NCBI GenBank assembly: GCA_022818135.1
Contig: JAFMSR010000007.1
Coordinates: forward strand, 27,554,980 to 27,618,979
Length of the DNA stretch: 64,000 nucleotides
Source: Saxidomus purpurata
Taxonomy: Eukaryota > Mollusca > Bivalvia > Venerida > Veneridae
Direction: 5' to 3'
The translations under genes and the position numbers were made by a program. Numbering within the stretch: position 1 is the stretch's first letter; each line of letters starts with the position of its first letter. The notes under the pieces were generated by a model. The model was not told the origin of the DNA. It worked only from the letters and a program-made list of their open reading frames with translations, and did no database searches. This document shows, piece by piece, positions 44,049 through 57,352 of the stretch.

Positions 44049-45700
44049 CTGTATTATGCTGACAGTTTTAGCATGAGGTGCTAACATTACGTATAAATCT
44101 TAACATATAATACATGTTGTATGAGCATGAATCCCTGGATATTTATATCCAGTTTAACTGGTTTATATCATTGTAAGGCAAACCATCGAATGAAAACCTA
44201 GTGGTAAATGATCCCCACTTGATACATTAAATAAATGTTATTGTTAAACTGACATAAAGGTCAGGTCAATTTAGCAGCGGAGTTAACAGCTGTGAAAAGA
44301 TATAAACCTTATCATAACTTGATAGTGACCAGTGATGTGAACCAAACATGATTGTTAAAACGTTTAGCATGTATACATGTAAAGGATTATACATGCATGC
44401 AAACTTACACGTACATTAAAATGCGTACAATGTATACTGTTTAAATGATACTTAGCAGAACACGTAGAGCGCGCTAAATTATCGTTATATATGCTGAACC
44501 CACAACCGACATTCGTAGTACACAATGCCACGTAGCTGTAAGTGTAGATCTTGCTTAGCACTGCGTCTGCTGCGCTTATATTGCATAACACAGCAATCAA
44601 TAGCAGACGACATAATTTAGGAAGCCGGATTTAGCCGCTTGTGTCAATGAAGAAAGGGAAAATCTTCATGATTCGGGACCGAGTGGAACTGGATGTAATT
44701 TGTTAAGATTTTATATGGAATTCAGAGACAAAGAGGAGATATATAATTATCTTATTTTATACTTATAAATATGTACTATTAAAAGCATTTCAATACGAGA
44801 AAGTTAGGACATTTGTAATACCGTTTTGTCGATTTAACAATGGATCAAAGTGCAGTAGATAACGCACGAAATTTTAAAATACAAAAACCTGCTGACTACG
44901 GGATATTGAACATTACGTGAAAAGTAACTAAGTGCAAATATGCGCTATTTCGTATTAAACTAGTGCGTAATTCAGTAATGTTAAGATTATTTGATCGGTC
45001 ATAAACCAGTGTGAAATGAAATAGAGTATTGCTCCAATTACATTGTTCTGCATGGGGTTTTCCGTTGCACAGTCTTTTGACGGTTTAAATCTTATGTGAT
45101 GTCGATCTAATTTACTCTATGAGAACAATATAGACGAAAACTCTTGATTCAAGTACATTTAGTCATTATAATACTTCAGTGTTCAATGTTGCACGTAAAA
45201 CATGTAAAACGCAACTGTCACTGTGTATGGAAGATCGTACATGTTTATGAAATAAATTAAAATCTGATTAAAGAATTGAAAGATTGCTCTACCAAGCCAG
45301 AATGAATGTGTGCATAAATATGGGATTAAGTGACGGCAACACATGGCAGACAGATAAAAACAAACACAATTCCAAAGTGGACGTAAACATTTGTTATCGG
45401 GAATAATAGTACATTTTGAGATTACAATGTTTTCAGTGTGAAAAGGCCACCTTACAGAAACGTGTTGTCCATATCTGCCGTGGTAACAACATTGGTGTAG
45501 TCTGAAACACTAGAACATTGAGAATGTCTGCAAATACTCAAAAAAGATACTGGCGGATATAGATTGTGTTCATTACGGACACATGGTAGGTATCATTTTA
45601 TAATTTTATAGTTTGTGTTTTATTCAGATAAAGTTCGGGTCGGCCTATTTTTCTCACAGGTACTATGTGTGTGTCCCCGATGGAAACTACACTCTCAGTT

Positions 45701-45885
45701 CTCTGATACAATCCATGGATCACTGATACAATTCATGGACCACTGATACAATTCATGGACCAATGATACAATTCATGGACCACTGATACAATCCATGGAC
45801 CACGATTTATGGACCAATGATACAATTCATGGACCACTGATACAATTCATGGACCACTGATACAATCCATGGACCACTGATACAA
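45701..45885. repeat. 20-bp minisatellite
   Basis: About nine copies of CACTGATACAATTCATGGAC with minor variants (TCC for TTC, CAAT for CACT) and one truncated unit near 45802. Noncoding. Confidence 0.9.
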
Positions 45886-46189
45886 GCCTCAACCTTTCCC
45901 GAAAAACAAAAGATATATGATATAATATATAAAAGTATTTTAATCAACTATTGGGTGAAATTATGTCACATCAACAGACACAGAAATGACTATGTTTCGA
46001 AAGGATATATCTTTCGTAAGATAACGACCTGATACAAGGTTACTATTAAGTGGGAATTATCTGCAATAGTTTCACTAGCGACTCGTATTAAAGCTTCTAC
46101 TTAATTGTATAAACGATAAATCAAGTCGATATGGTATAAAAATATTATACTTTAGAAGTACCAGTTCTGGTGTCATTTCATTAGGTACG

Positions 46190-46272
46190 GTCGTAACCCC
46201 CGCATGCCCAGTGGGGCTCGAACCCGTAACTTCCAAAATGAGATTAGTACCTCGTTAATACCATGGTCACGA
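46190..46272 (-). mobile_element. tRNA-like fragment, probable SINE head
   Basis: On the minus strand, GTGACCATGGTATTAACGAG (A-box-like) is followed at tRNA-like spacing by GGGTTCGAGCCCCAC (B box). The cloverleaf is imperfect and there is no good acceptor stem, so a functional tRNA is unlikely. Confidence 0.5.
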
Positions 46273-47589
46273 GCTCCGTGCGAGTAGGTTTTCAGTGGAT
46301 TTTTTTTTCAAGACGGACATCGTAGACTCTTGCGAGCATCTTTCGAATTTTTTGAACTCATAGAGGAGTCGGGAACTCTGTGAAAAGGTTTCACCGAGTT
46401 CTCGATTTCTCGCTGAGCTTTTAGAATATTTGATGTCGGTGCGGACACCGTCCGTGCACCGTACGAGCGCCGCACGAACACACGTGCATAGTACGAGGTA
46501 CGTCCGAACTCTTTCGAAGCTCCACACGACTTATCCGTACGAAATTACAGCTGAAATAGACAGGCGCATGGTTTCAACAACCTTTATTTACTGCAATGTA
46601 CAGTATAATTTGAACATTTTTTTCGGAAAATGTTTGAGGCTTGTATCACTGGGTCAGTGGGGGCTGGGGGTTATAGTTTCCATCTTGGTCTCACGCAAAC
46701 TGATTTTTCTGCCCGAATTATATGTCCACATGTCTTGAAAGTATGTAATGATATAAACGGTTCTTGTATAATTTATACGAGGGCTGTTCATCATGTCATG
46801 CAATATACTTCAAATTCATAAACAGACGTATTGGTTAGATTTACATTTCCCAGGAGTTTGCATCGGTCCATGATATGATTATTAACATCCATTCTGTTTC
46901 CATGTGCGTAGAATTCTGATAAAAACACCTGATACATGCAGTTGAAAATGACAGGTTGGTTCCGTCACCCGTCACTAAGTTAAAAAATATCCTCGGGGCA
47001 TCTTGACGGATGATAGCGATTAAGTATTTTACGGGTTGTCGAACCTGTTTACGAAGTGGCTTGTCTGTCAAGATGTAAGCTATCTGTCTGGCAAAGATAT
47101 GGTCGGGGTATTTTTTCAATTTTAAGGGCTTGCAAACACAGTTACATACTCTATCAACCAATCTGATTGTTAACGGGTATTGTACGTGATAGAAACTCTT
47201 TTTATGTCTGCATTATTCGGTCTTCAATACACTCAAAGATGTCTAAGGCAAAGGCAATCTTCAAAAGAAGTCGTATTTAGACTTGGCCTCTTTACAGCCT
47301 GTGACCTCATTACAAGACCAATTATCTCCTTAAGCGTGAAAACACATTGTTTTCATTCGATAAAAGTATATGCGTATTAATGTATGTTATGCATATATCT
47401 AATTTACGTGTAAATGCAACTTGCATTATGTTATGTACATTCCCATACACATTTAACACTGGCTTTAAAATAATACTTAAGGAGTTGTTTACGCAAAAAC
47501 ACGACGATACTCATATTTTCGTCTGGTTTTCGGGTAAGTTGATTTTAATACGTCATGTATTCGCCTTCATTTCAGATTTTAGGGTGACA

Positions 47590-47935
47590 TGTCTAAAACA
47601 CGTAAACTCGACAAGTGGCTATTTTGTCGAGTTTTTGCCCTTTGACGTGTTTTCGCCTTCAATCTGTTGTGTTCTTGACCGCGTTTTTGATTGTTCCCCC
47701 TGAAATCGAAAAAAAGGACAAATAAAGGACGAAAGCACGACGTTGTAAAACCCGCCAACTCGAAAATACGACGAAAAAATACGTCCATTTTCCGCCCTTT
47801 GTCGCCTTTGTTACCTTTAATCTGTCATGTAATCTTTTCGCCCCACTAAGTCGAAAAAGCGACAAAATATGTACGTTTTTCGTGTTTTTGGCGTTTTGCC
47901 CCACCAAATCGAAGAAATCAGCCAACATATTAATC
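47590..47935. repeat. Repeat-rich block with TCGAAAAA/GCGACAAA motifs
   Basis: Two diverged units of about 150 bp share TTTTGCCC/CGCCCTTT, CTTTAATCTGT, CGCCCCACTAAGTCGAAAAA and GCGACAAA-type words, with many internal inverted matches. CG dinucleotides are more frequent than in flanking DNA. No gene is supported. Confidence 0.4.
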
Positions 47936-48570
47936 ATACTTGCCGTTAAAGCACCAAGGAAATTCAAAATTCATTGCTGTTTCGATTCCAAGAAATAAGA
48001 CATTACTGCACTTGAATCAAGTGTACACGTTCAATTTATCGGTACGCATGTATAATCGAGTGTCTACTTTGTAACATTTTAAATTTGACTTCTCATTTCT
48101 TCATAAATTCCTTTAATCGTAGTATGATTAGATTATGAAATTGATAAAATACGTTTGCACGATTTAGTTGTATAATAACACATGAGAGGAGTAACTTCAA
48201 ACAGCAATTCTTTTAGCCCGACGAACTTAAACATATACTAGTTTTCGTAATTCTGATCCCAAATCATTTATTGCTTAGACATGTTGGAGTGATGCATCGC
48301 AAATTAAAACATTCAGACGAAATAATTATTCCGCTCAGCACTTCTGACCTCCTGGGAATGCTTTAACCTTTGATAAACCACTCCAAGTCATAGATTGTTT
48401 TCCTACTTGTATATGGAATAGTTGCATTGTTTTCGGCCTTTACCTCTTTGTTGTGCCTGACTGTTAATAGATCTAGCTAGATCTACATATGAAAATTATT
48501 AAAATATATCTTTCTTTCAGGCTAACTTCTAGAAATATCCGCGGTAAGAAGTATCCTCACCCGAGACACG

Positions 48571-51500
48571 ATGAGACTGCTGCAAAAGAAATTCGTCAAA
48601 TATTTCACATACATTGCACTTTTAATGAGTTTCTCGCTAATCTTTTCTTTTGTTTGGCTTGAAGAATCATCTGAAGGTGTTTTTTACGATGGCCCAATAA
48701 TGTTTACCAACCGAGATACAAATATACAAAAATCTCCGAAACAGTTCATGACAGACCACCAGCTCAACCCTGTTATAAGATCTTTTGATTGTGAAAAACT
48801 ATTTGATGGTGATAACAATGAAGTGGACCGAGCAAATACTTATCTCAGAAATGTGCGCGCTACACACCAGTTTAAATCTCGTAACAACGATGACTTTAGG
48901 TTGCTCACATTGAATTGCGAAGAATATAAGAAAAGCAGAGGATATCTTGTATCGCCTCCATCCAAATTAGAAGAGGAATTTCCAATAGCTTTTAATATTC
49001 TTTTCCATAGAAACACTGAACAGCTTGAGCGGCTTCTTCGTGCTATATATAGACCACAAAACCAGTATTGTATTCATGTAGATAAGAAAACTCCCGGTGA
49101 TGTTTTAGAAACTGTAGAACTGTTGACTGATTGTTTTGATAATGTGTTCATTGCATCTAAACTTGAAGTTGTTATTTATGCGAGTTATACGAGATTAACT
49201 GCAGATATAAACTGTATGCGGGATCATATAGACAGGGGTTACGTTTGGAATTATTTACTAAACATGGCGGCAAGTGAATTTCCGATAATGACCAATTTAC
49301 AGACAGTACAAATTCTAAAAGAATTTGACGGTGCTAATGATATTCACGAAGTGTTTACGTCATTGGACCAAGCAAGATTTAAGCAGAAACATTTTACATA
49401 TATTGACATGAAAAGTAATACAGGTCACATAATTCACACGAAGCAATTAAAAGAAGACCCGCCACACAAGCTGACCATTACAAAGGGCAATGCTTACAAT
49501 ATATTTAGTCGAGCCTTCGTCGAGTTTGTCCTGGAAGACGGAATGGCACGAGATTTGCTAGGGTGGTCAGCGGACACGTTTACGCCGGATGAACACTACT
49601 GGGCGACGCTGAATAATCTGTATAGCAACCCGTTTTTGAATACACCAGGTGGATTCAAAGGTTTATACATCTGTACCTTTGCAGCATAGGCACAATGTGT
49701 ATACAAAGGCCCCCGGTGATACATGTAATCACAACCGCTCTCTATTTGGGGTCAGATCGTATCGGGCATGTCGAGGGTTTATTTGAATACATATCTTCAG
49801 TTTGTTTATTAGATATGTCTCGGAGGTGCATTGTAGTGACTAACTTGTGTTTGACTTTGTGGTCATATATGTAAATGTAGTTACTTGCTGGTTGCGTTAT
49901 TACAGCATGTGGATTTAAGTTCTTTGTGTCATAGTTCCATTGGTTTCATAATTTCTTAGGAACTATATCATATATATAGGGTTGAATTTGCAAGGTTAAA
50001 GTAAGATACAGCCAATTGAATGGGTTTGAGTTTGTAGTATCATAGTTGTTGTCTGGTACCGCCATAGTTTATAATACATGATCTGGTTTTGGATTTGTGT
50101 TCTGGCGCATTAAATTGGTTTGCGTTTGTAGCGGTGTATTTGGTTGCTGATGACATCATAGTTTATTGAGGTACTTTGTGACGCTATAGTTTGATGAATA
50201 AGAATAGATTCTGTTTAGAATTAATTTATGAAGTTTGTTTCGAGTTTGTGTCGTCATAACTATCTCATCTGTGCCGAAGAAACTTTGTGGGCTTTAAGTA
50301 CATGTGGGTTGTTTGGTTGTAGGGAATCCTTATTCACATTGTCGGGATTTCTTTGAAACCTCATCTAAACCACGTGTCAGATTTTATTAAATATGTTCTT
50401 TAGCATAGTAACCATAGGCCCCAAGAGTTGTCATTTTCATTAACTATTCCAGAGCATAGAGCAAAGTGTATGAATGTGGCATCAATCTAACTTTAATTTT
50501 TCCATAAAACTAGATCTGTTGCTAACATAATGGCAAACAATCATAGAGGTTAGCAGTGTAGATTTTTAAAAAAATCATATTCGAAGATTTCTCAACTAAA
50601 ACATTTATACCAAAATCACTACGATCGTGTGTACTTTGTTGATAACCTTTATTGCACTTTAAAGGGCTTTGATTGCATTACACTGTCAATATTCGTAGCA
50701 ATTTGGTCAGGTATTGCAAATATTTCTGCCGTTCACATGAAGTGATCATTGACAATCAGTAGGTATCTATTCCTACGTTAAAGGAAATGCACCTAACACA
50801 TGCGACGATATCACATTTAAGAACCCGTTGTTTGCAGCATGTTTCATTTCGTTTTATAAGTAATTCATTTAGAGTTTATGATAAGTTTTCTTTTTCTATG
50901 TCGATAATAGGTGCACGTTTTGACGTCATAGCAAGTTGCTGCAGCAATAATGGTGACATAGTCAGTTTCTGTTTTGCAGAATGGTTTCTTTTGTTTTGTC
51001 GTAGTTTTATGATTATGACGTATTACTAGTACATGTACATTCATTTTACTTTGTATTTTGTCAAAGAATAAAAATTAGGTTAGTTGTTTAGCTTATTTAA
51101 ACAAAATAAGTTTCTGGCGTCGGGATTAGTTTTTTGTGTTTTGTCTTTGTATAGTCATTTGTATCCTTCGGCGCCAGAGATTCTGGTTTAGAGTTTGTGA
51201 CATAATCTCCAGGTTCTGATACACTATGCAGTCTGTGGCGTTTGATTGCGTCATCGTTTATTTCTGGTACGCGAACTTGGCTTGGTTATGTAGCGATTTA
51301 GCCTATATTTGCTAAGCTTTTATAAGGGGAGAGAATGTATTTGCGATTTTATGTTTGAATGGTATCTTTTACTTCGTGTCTGTGCCGAATAGTTCGGATT
51401 GATTTTGTACGTCGTTGTTAGCTTCTAATGCAATAGAATCTACGTCAATTTTATTTTGTTACATCATTTGTGGGTTTCCCTATAGTTGTAGGAAGGACTT

Positions 51501-51613
51501 ACGTAGATAATTTCTTCCCGCATTTTAGGGTTTGGCTTAGGGTAAAGAACTTTGTTTCTAGTGAGTTTGTTCCTTTAATTGTTCGTTTTGTCCTCGTGTG
51601 TTTGCTTTGTATG

Positions 51614-51701
<88 letters not shown>

Positions 51702-52550
51702 GGTACGTGTGCACTTTGGGTCTGTGGGCCTGTTTGGATGCGTATTGGTACTGGCATTCCCTTGTTTGTTTTTGTGGTACACATTTACAGAATCACCTCT
51801 AATTTCTTTGTATAGTTACCTGTATTCATGTTGAAATTACTCTTTGAAATGAACATAACAATTTTAAGACAGATATTTTAGCACTGATTTAGACTCTTAT
51901 AAAATGTGATTATTCCCAAAGTTGCATGTACTAATACACGAAATAATTTTCTGTAAGATATTAACTGATTTTGACACAATGATCGTTTTGTTACATGGTA
52001 CATTTAGTTTATGTTAATTATTGATAATTTTCCACGTTAATTTTCATTTCTCTGCTACATTGTCCAAGTTAACTGTACATCAGTACGAGTTATGTTTTCC
52101 TTGTCTTTTAGTCACTGGGTTTAAGCTATCTTGCCTAAGCAAATTGCAATATGACCATTTTGACTGATTCCATCTTTTTTCCGAAATTAGCTTCACACCT
52201 TGAAATCCAGTTATATGTAAAGCTAGGGAATAAACTCATGCTGATTATTTTTTGTTATTTTTGCAGGTCACCCTGACCAGAAACCTTTCTTCGGCCGCTA
52301 CATCGGTTGGAATACCAGTCACCATCTGACTCGGTGTAAAGAGCGACATTTTGTGCATAATATTTGTGTGTTCAGTGTTCGTGACCTTCCTATGATAAAA
52401 CGAAGGGGTGACTTCATTGCTAACAAGTTTGATATAGAATATGATCCTATAGCGTATATGTGTATGGAGGAATGGCTTCACAATAAAACTGTAAGGCAAG
52501 AGGGCATTGCAAATCCAAAAAAATATAGAAAAATTGCCAGTCATAGCTAG
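48571..52550 (+). CDS. GT14 family beta-1,6-N-acetylglucosaminyltransferase (core-2/I-branching type)
   Basis: Coding exons are 48571-49660 and 52267-52550, joined in phase 1 (1374 nt, 457 residues). It is predicted to be a type II Golgi membrane protein: a short basic cytosolic tail (MRLLQKKFVK), one membrane anchor at about residues 11-30 and a lumenal catalytic domain. Family motifs include FPIAFNILFHRN, YCIHVDKK, EVVIYASYTRLTADINCM, WNYLLNMAASEFPI, GNAYNIFSRAFVEFVL and FTPDEHYWATL. The Glu in the PDEH motif corresponds to the catalytic base described for core-2 GnT. Exon 2 adds RYIGWNTSHHLTRCKERH and a Cys-containing C-terminus. It would add branching GlcNAc to mucin-type O-glycans. The start is chosen by the anchor and an A at -3. 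Reading through the donor ends after nine extra codons, so the exon 2 splice is needed. Which GCNT subtype it matches is not clear. Confidence 0.9.
49661..52266 (+). other. Intron of the GT14 gene, with a GT microsatellite
   Basis: A 2.6-kb T/G-rich intron. It contains a (GT)n tract at 51614-51698, interrupted once by GCACT. Nothing else was recognised. Confidence 0.8.
51614..51698. repeat. (GT)n microsatellite
   Basis: About 42 dinucleotide units with one interruption at 51662-51665. It lies inside the GT14 intron. Alternating purine-pyrimidine sequence of this length can adopt Z-DNA. Confidence 0.95.
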
Positions 52551-52659
52551 TCATTTATTTTGGAAATCCAAAATTATATAGAAAAATTGCTAGTTATAGC
52601 TAGTCATTTATTTTTGACATTGAAATTGTTGAAAGATTTGTTACAGAAAAAAAAATACT

Positions 52660-52665
52660 AATAAA
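52660..52665 (+). promoter_or_regulatory. Possible polyadenylation signal of the GT14 gene
   Basis: AATAAA occurs 110 bases after the stop codon, downstream of a short duplicated segment (AATCCAAAA.TATAGAAAAATTGC at 52511 and 52565) that repeats the end of the coding sequence. Confidence 0.4.
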
Positions 52666-52834
52666 ATTAGTACAAAACGTGTTCGCTCGTTTTCATATGT
52701 GAAGAAGGAATTGTTCTGTCTGTCCATGCATTTGTCTACAATGTATCTAACTAGCCGCCACAAATCATATTCTATTCAGAGTCTTCGGACACGCTTGAGG
52801 TAGTTAGAAATTAAAGGTCCACTACTAAGCGAAA

Positions 52835-53110
52835 ATTAAGTGACAGTTATTTCAATGGCAAGTACATTACCTTATGCAAGACACTAAATAATGAAGATTG
52901 GCAGGTTAAAATTTACAGAAAGTGTTTGGAACACGAAAAAAAGTATGTGTATTGAAATTTCAGTGAATTGACAAAATGACTACCCAGGTCTTTTTAACTT
53001 TCTTCATAATGCATAGAAAAATAATTGTACTGCGATTTATTTAGAATTTCTACATACCAACTTTCATTTTTTATTAAAAATAACTTATTTCTGTGCTTTT
53101 TAAAGTATAT
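52835..53110. repeat. Dispersed repeat family A, copy 3 (partial)
   Basis: It shares GACAGTTATTTCAATGGCAA, CTTATGCAAGACA, AATGAAGA.TGG, TTTACAGAAAGTGTTTGG and AACTTTCTT with 33730-34060. Only the second half of the family unit is present. Confidence 0.5.
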
Positions 53111-53337
53111 TTGAACTTTCGCTTTCCTTAGTATTGGACCTTTAAGTTATAATGTCGGGAGCTGATCTCTATATGTTGGTGTTTTCAAGACTGTCACAAT
53201 ATCCTATAGCTTAAAACGGACATAAAAACTATGTCGTTTCTAATATATGGAAATGTTGAAATAAGCTATAGAAAGCAGATAGTTTTTGCTATTATGATTT
53301 ATAGTAATGGTACGAATTATGTGTTTATGTTATGTCC

Positions 53338-54066
53338 GTGAAGTTGGCAGCCTGGCAGTGTGAAGTCAGCAGCTCAACAGCCAAACAGCGTGAAGTTGGC
53401 AGCCTGGCAGTGCAAAGTCAGCAGCTCAACAGCCAAGCAGCGTGAAGTTGGCAGCCTGGCAGTGTGAAGTCAGCAGCTCAACAGCCAAACAGCGTGAAAT
53501 TGGCAGCCTGGCAGTACAAAGTCAGCAGCTCAACAGCCAAGCAGCGTGAAGTTGGCAGCCTGGCAGTGTGAAGTCAGCAGCTCAACAGCCAAACAGCGTG
53601 AAGTTGGCAGCCTGGCAGTGTAAAGTCAGCAGCTCAACAGCCAAGCAGCGTGAAGATGGCAGCCTGGCAGTGTGAAGTCAGCAGCTCAACAGCCAAACAG
53701 CGTGAAGTTGGCAGCCTGGCAGTGCAAAGTCAGCAGCTCAACAGCCAAACAGCGTGAAGTTGGCAGCCTGACAGTGTGAAGTCAGCAGCTCAATAGTCAA
53801 GCAGCGTGAAGTTGGCAGCCTGGCAGTTTGAAGTCAGCAGCTCAACAGCCAAGCAGCGTGAAGTTGGCAGCCAAGCAGCGTGAAGTTGGCAGCCTGGCAG
53901 TGTGAAGCCAGCAGCTCAACAGCCAAGCAACGTGAAGTTGGCAGCCTGGCAGTGTGAAGTCAGCAGCTCAACAGCCAAGCAGCGTGAAGTTGGCAGCCTG
54001 GCAGTGTGAAGTCGGCAGCTCAATAGTCAAGCAGCGTGAAGTTGGCAGCCTGGCAGCATGAAGTTG
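53338..54066. repeat. 52-bp minisatellite with 104-bp higher-order period
   Basis: About 14 copies of a 52-bp unit containing GTGAAGTTGGCAGCCTGGCA, GTGTGAAGTCAGCAGCTCAA and CAGCCAA(A/G)CAGC. AAACAGC and AAGCAGC variants alternate over much of the array, giving a 104-bp double unit. One extra partial unit is seen near 53860-53885. The unit length is not a multiple of three, so it is not a protein repeat. Confidence 0.95.
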
Positions 54067-54099
54067 CAATCCAAAATTAATAAAATAGATGTTGAAATT

Positions 54100-54294
54100 T
54101 CACGGAAGCCTGAATGATACATATTTTCACATGGCTTTTAATCTTAATGACATATTTTATATGATATGTCGATTCTTCCCGTTGCTAGAATTAAAGTTTT
54201 CGCTGCGACAGCCACAAGTTCAACACAGCAGCTAAAACTTCGAATAAAAAGCGTGTGAAATTATTGTAAATATATATCATTCAGGCTTCCGTGA
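54100..54294. mobile_element. Small inverted-repeat element (MITE-like)
   Basis: A 195-bp segment bounded by perfect 20-bp inverted repeats (TCACGGAAGCCTGAATGATA and its complement), directly after the minisatellite. The same terminal word appears alone near 56567 (CATTCAGGCTTCC), suggesting other copies. No ORF. Confidence 0.7.
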
Positions 54295-54552
54295 CATTTA
54301 AACACTCATTCTATCAATTTTAGTGCGATCTTTAACTTGAAGTTTTCGTTACTGTATTGAAGTGTTGGCTGCCGCAGCGAGCATTATGATTCTAGCAGCG
54401 GGACGAAGCGAAATGTCATATAAAATATAAAGTCATCCAGGCTGAAAGGCTTCATTTCTTTGAAAATATTTTTTGCGTAGTTGTATAATTATGTGCTATG
54501 TTGTTTAGCTTTCATAGTGATAACGACAAGTAATTCTAACTTTGCGAAAATG

Positions 54553-54600
54553 GCAGATCATGATCAGCCTGTACATTCATGCCGTCTGATCATGATCTGC
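54553..54600. repeat. Short perfect inverted repeat
   Basis: GCAGATCATGATCAG and CTGATCATGATCTGC form a 15-bp stem with an 18-base loop. AAAATGG and CCATTT just outside extend the symmetry after a small insertion. Confidence 0.7.
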
Positions 54601-57352
54601 ATTATTTGCCATTTAGTCAGTAAGTGTTTAGTGAGCACACCATTACAACTAGTAACAGTATTGTCAACAGTGAAATGTGGGGAGAGTCTATCCTAGAAAT
54701 TATGCAGGATAAGGTGTAAGTACGCTAAAAAGGTGAGAATCAGAAACAAGCTATTTTGTCAGAACTTACGGAACCTGCAATATGCATTTAATTGCTGATT
54801 GACTGAGAAAAAATGGATGCATAAGGGAACAGTTCTTTTGACATAATTGCTTGGTGATAGATCATGAATAAAATGGGGAGAGAAAACTCTGGATTTAAAT
54901 TACAAATGAAATAATTATTTGGTTTTTGAAAATACTGACATTTTGGGTGGTGTGAACACTAGAAGTGCCTCGAAACTGGGGGTGGTGTCATTCAGCTCCA
55001 GAATAATGGCATAAAGTACTGGATAACATGTATAAATTTGCTAGTTTTATGTGGGACTAGGGATATTCTGCAAAGTGAAATACATTTCAGCAGTCGGTGA
55101 GAGTTTGGATAGTCGCACTGGTTGAATACCTGAATAATGTAAGTCTGTGAAAATGTTTTTAGCATAGTTATACAATAAGAGAATACATCTACGTACGGCG
55201 TTTATAATTCTCAACAGAGGCATTTCGTATAACTCCAGCATAATTAAAACTTAATGAAACGAGTTGAAATTGTTTCCCTTATGTTTGAAAATTGTAAAAT
55301 AAGTTATTTGCCACAAAAGAAGAAACGAAATATATATGTTATTTAGGCAAAAATATAAATGGCTATAGATTCTACTACATTGTATACTCAACATCACTAT
55401 CAACTTTGCATTGTATACATTGTCCGCGACACGTAAAACGAAAATCATAGGAGACAGGCCGCGGCATCTTGAAAAACCATTCTGCATGAAAAAATCATCA
55501 AGGTTGTTTTGTCTAAAACAGAAATTTCCTTTTAAACACTTAAACCACTAAAGAGTCCGTAGAAGGAAAGACGTTGACGTACACTTGAAGGCAAGGTAAT
55601 ATTGTGGAAGTCAAGGTAATATTTGCCACTGTTAAGGTGGAAGCACACTTTAAAAGAAATCTCTAGCCAACCTTAGTGTTTGGTTCCAACTGAAACTTGA
55701 CGATATTTCTGATCTAGATCTATATTTTATTTGACGTTATTTATGTACATAACTGTACCATAAAACGTCCATTAATACAATACCGTATTATTCATCTACC
55801 TAATTTACCCATTTTACTTTAGTTAAAGGCTACAAAAATGTAACCACGCTACGATTAATACATCCCTTCAAATTAATTTATACCCACGAAGAGGTTATTT
55901 TTCTGTTACAGAAGATGAAAGGGTATAAGGCATGCGCGACACATGCGGAGCGACAGACGTACCGACGTGCAGATTAGCAAGTGTACCAATATATGCCATC
56001 GAAGCACCTACCTATTTTAATTGGTGGTATACATGAAACCACGAGCTTCATTTTAGAAGCTTTTAAGTTTGCATGTACACCTTACATCATACCATGCAAC
56101 GCATCGCATCGCGAGTGTAGTGTCATGTAGAATTAAAATAGTTTAGAACCGTGCCCAAAGTAAATTACATATGAATTTAACTTATATTTTGTTAACTTTT
56201 TCGCAACGTTTTCATATAAGCCATTATTCATTGAAAATTTTCATTCTGGTGAAGGCTTTCGCCGAAACGTTAATATTAATATGATGATATAAAACGTTGT
56301 TGTAAGTAATGTGTTGTTGTTGTTGTTGAATTTTCCAGTTTTTCCGTAAATTCACACAAAAGTATTAACCCCCCAATGGAAGGTCCAATCTCAAAATTTT
56401 TGTTTTTATACAAATTCATGTAGATAAATCGATCCGGGGCTTCATAATTACTCCAAGTTGATGAGTCACAAAGAATGTGTTGTTCTTTTTGACACAGTAA
56501 AGAGTAGACGTTGTGTAGGCACTTAACAGGCTAATCATCTTAATCATATCTTATAGAAATATTCATTCAGGCTTCCAATTTAATTTAAATCTCTGTATAT
56601 ATGATGGAGTCATACGATATGACTGTCATATACAACTTTGGATAAATATTGGTAGATCTTTTAAAGATAAAAATTAACAAAAAATAGAACGCTCCTACTA
56701 CAAGGAGTTCGCTGTATTTAACCGAAAAAACTATATATAAATATTTATGCCTAATATTAACAGTTTTAACAAAATGAGACTTTGTTTGCGGAAAGATTGT
56801 TTTCTTTTGTAACTTTATATTTTTAGGACTAATTATATATTGGTATTTTCAACAAAATTCAAATTTAATCACGCAAACATCTTTTCAAACAGTCAACGGA
56901 ATGTATAATACCTTACAAAATAGTTTAAAAATCGGAAAAAGGGACAAAAGCAATTAAAACATTTCATTCGTTGTTATTTGTTTTGTATCTTAAACAAAAG
57001 TATATATATGGGTATTTGAAGTCAGTGAATAATCATTCTTTCGAATTTACGAGAGAGGGTCTTGATAGATTTGGTTATAATCAAAACATTTATAAGTGGA
57101 AAACAAACACAAGTTAAACATCAGATTAAATTTACTTAATTCTCGTCCGCTACTTAATTTTCTTCTGTCACAGGATAGACTGAACAACTCTGTTTGTTGT
57201 ACTGATTAAAGATATCGTCTTTCGCGTGACACATCTGTAACTGTGGCAGATTCAGTTTAGGAAACAATAAATGGTGTGCTACAATAAAACACAGGATTTT
57301 ATACGTGCCTACTAAATGAAGTTACACATATGTTAATTTAATTCAACCAGTT
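54601..57352. other. Intergenic region upstream of the right-edge gene
   Basis: AT-rich DNA without supportable genes, RNA genes or clear repeats, apart from the terminal-repeat fragment near 56567. It should contain the promoter or first untranslated exon of the gene starting at 57353, but nothing could be assigned. Confidence 0.4.

Larger units (their letters stand above)
37641..48521. other. Gene-poor region
   Basis: No host gene is supported over about 11 kb. It contains an inverted dispersed repeat (38465), a mariner-type MITE (39505), a CAA microsatellite (41801), a MITE (43690), a 20-bp minisatellite (45701), a tRNA-like segment (46190) and a repeat-rich block near 47600-47930. The remainder is AT-rich sequence in which I see nothing. 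A splice acceptor at about 48521 (CTTTCTTTCAG) implies that a 5' untranslated exon of the glycosyltransferase gene lies somewhere upstream. Confidence 0.5.

Noticed and set aside
46267..46738. Overlapping frames on both strands near 46.5 kb
   Set aside because: A CG-rich patch with inverted words; no motif, and both strands are open only by chance.
51499..51834. Long Cys/Val or Thr/His repeat proteins over the GT tract on both strands
   Set aside because: They are translations of a dinucleotide microsatellite inside an intron.
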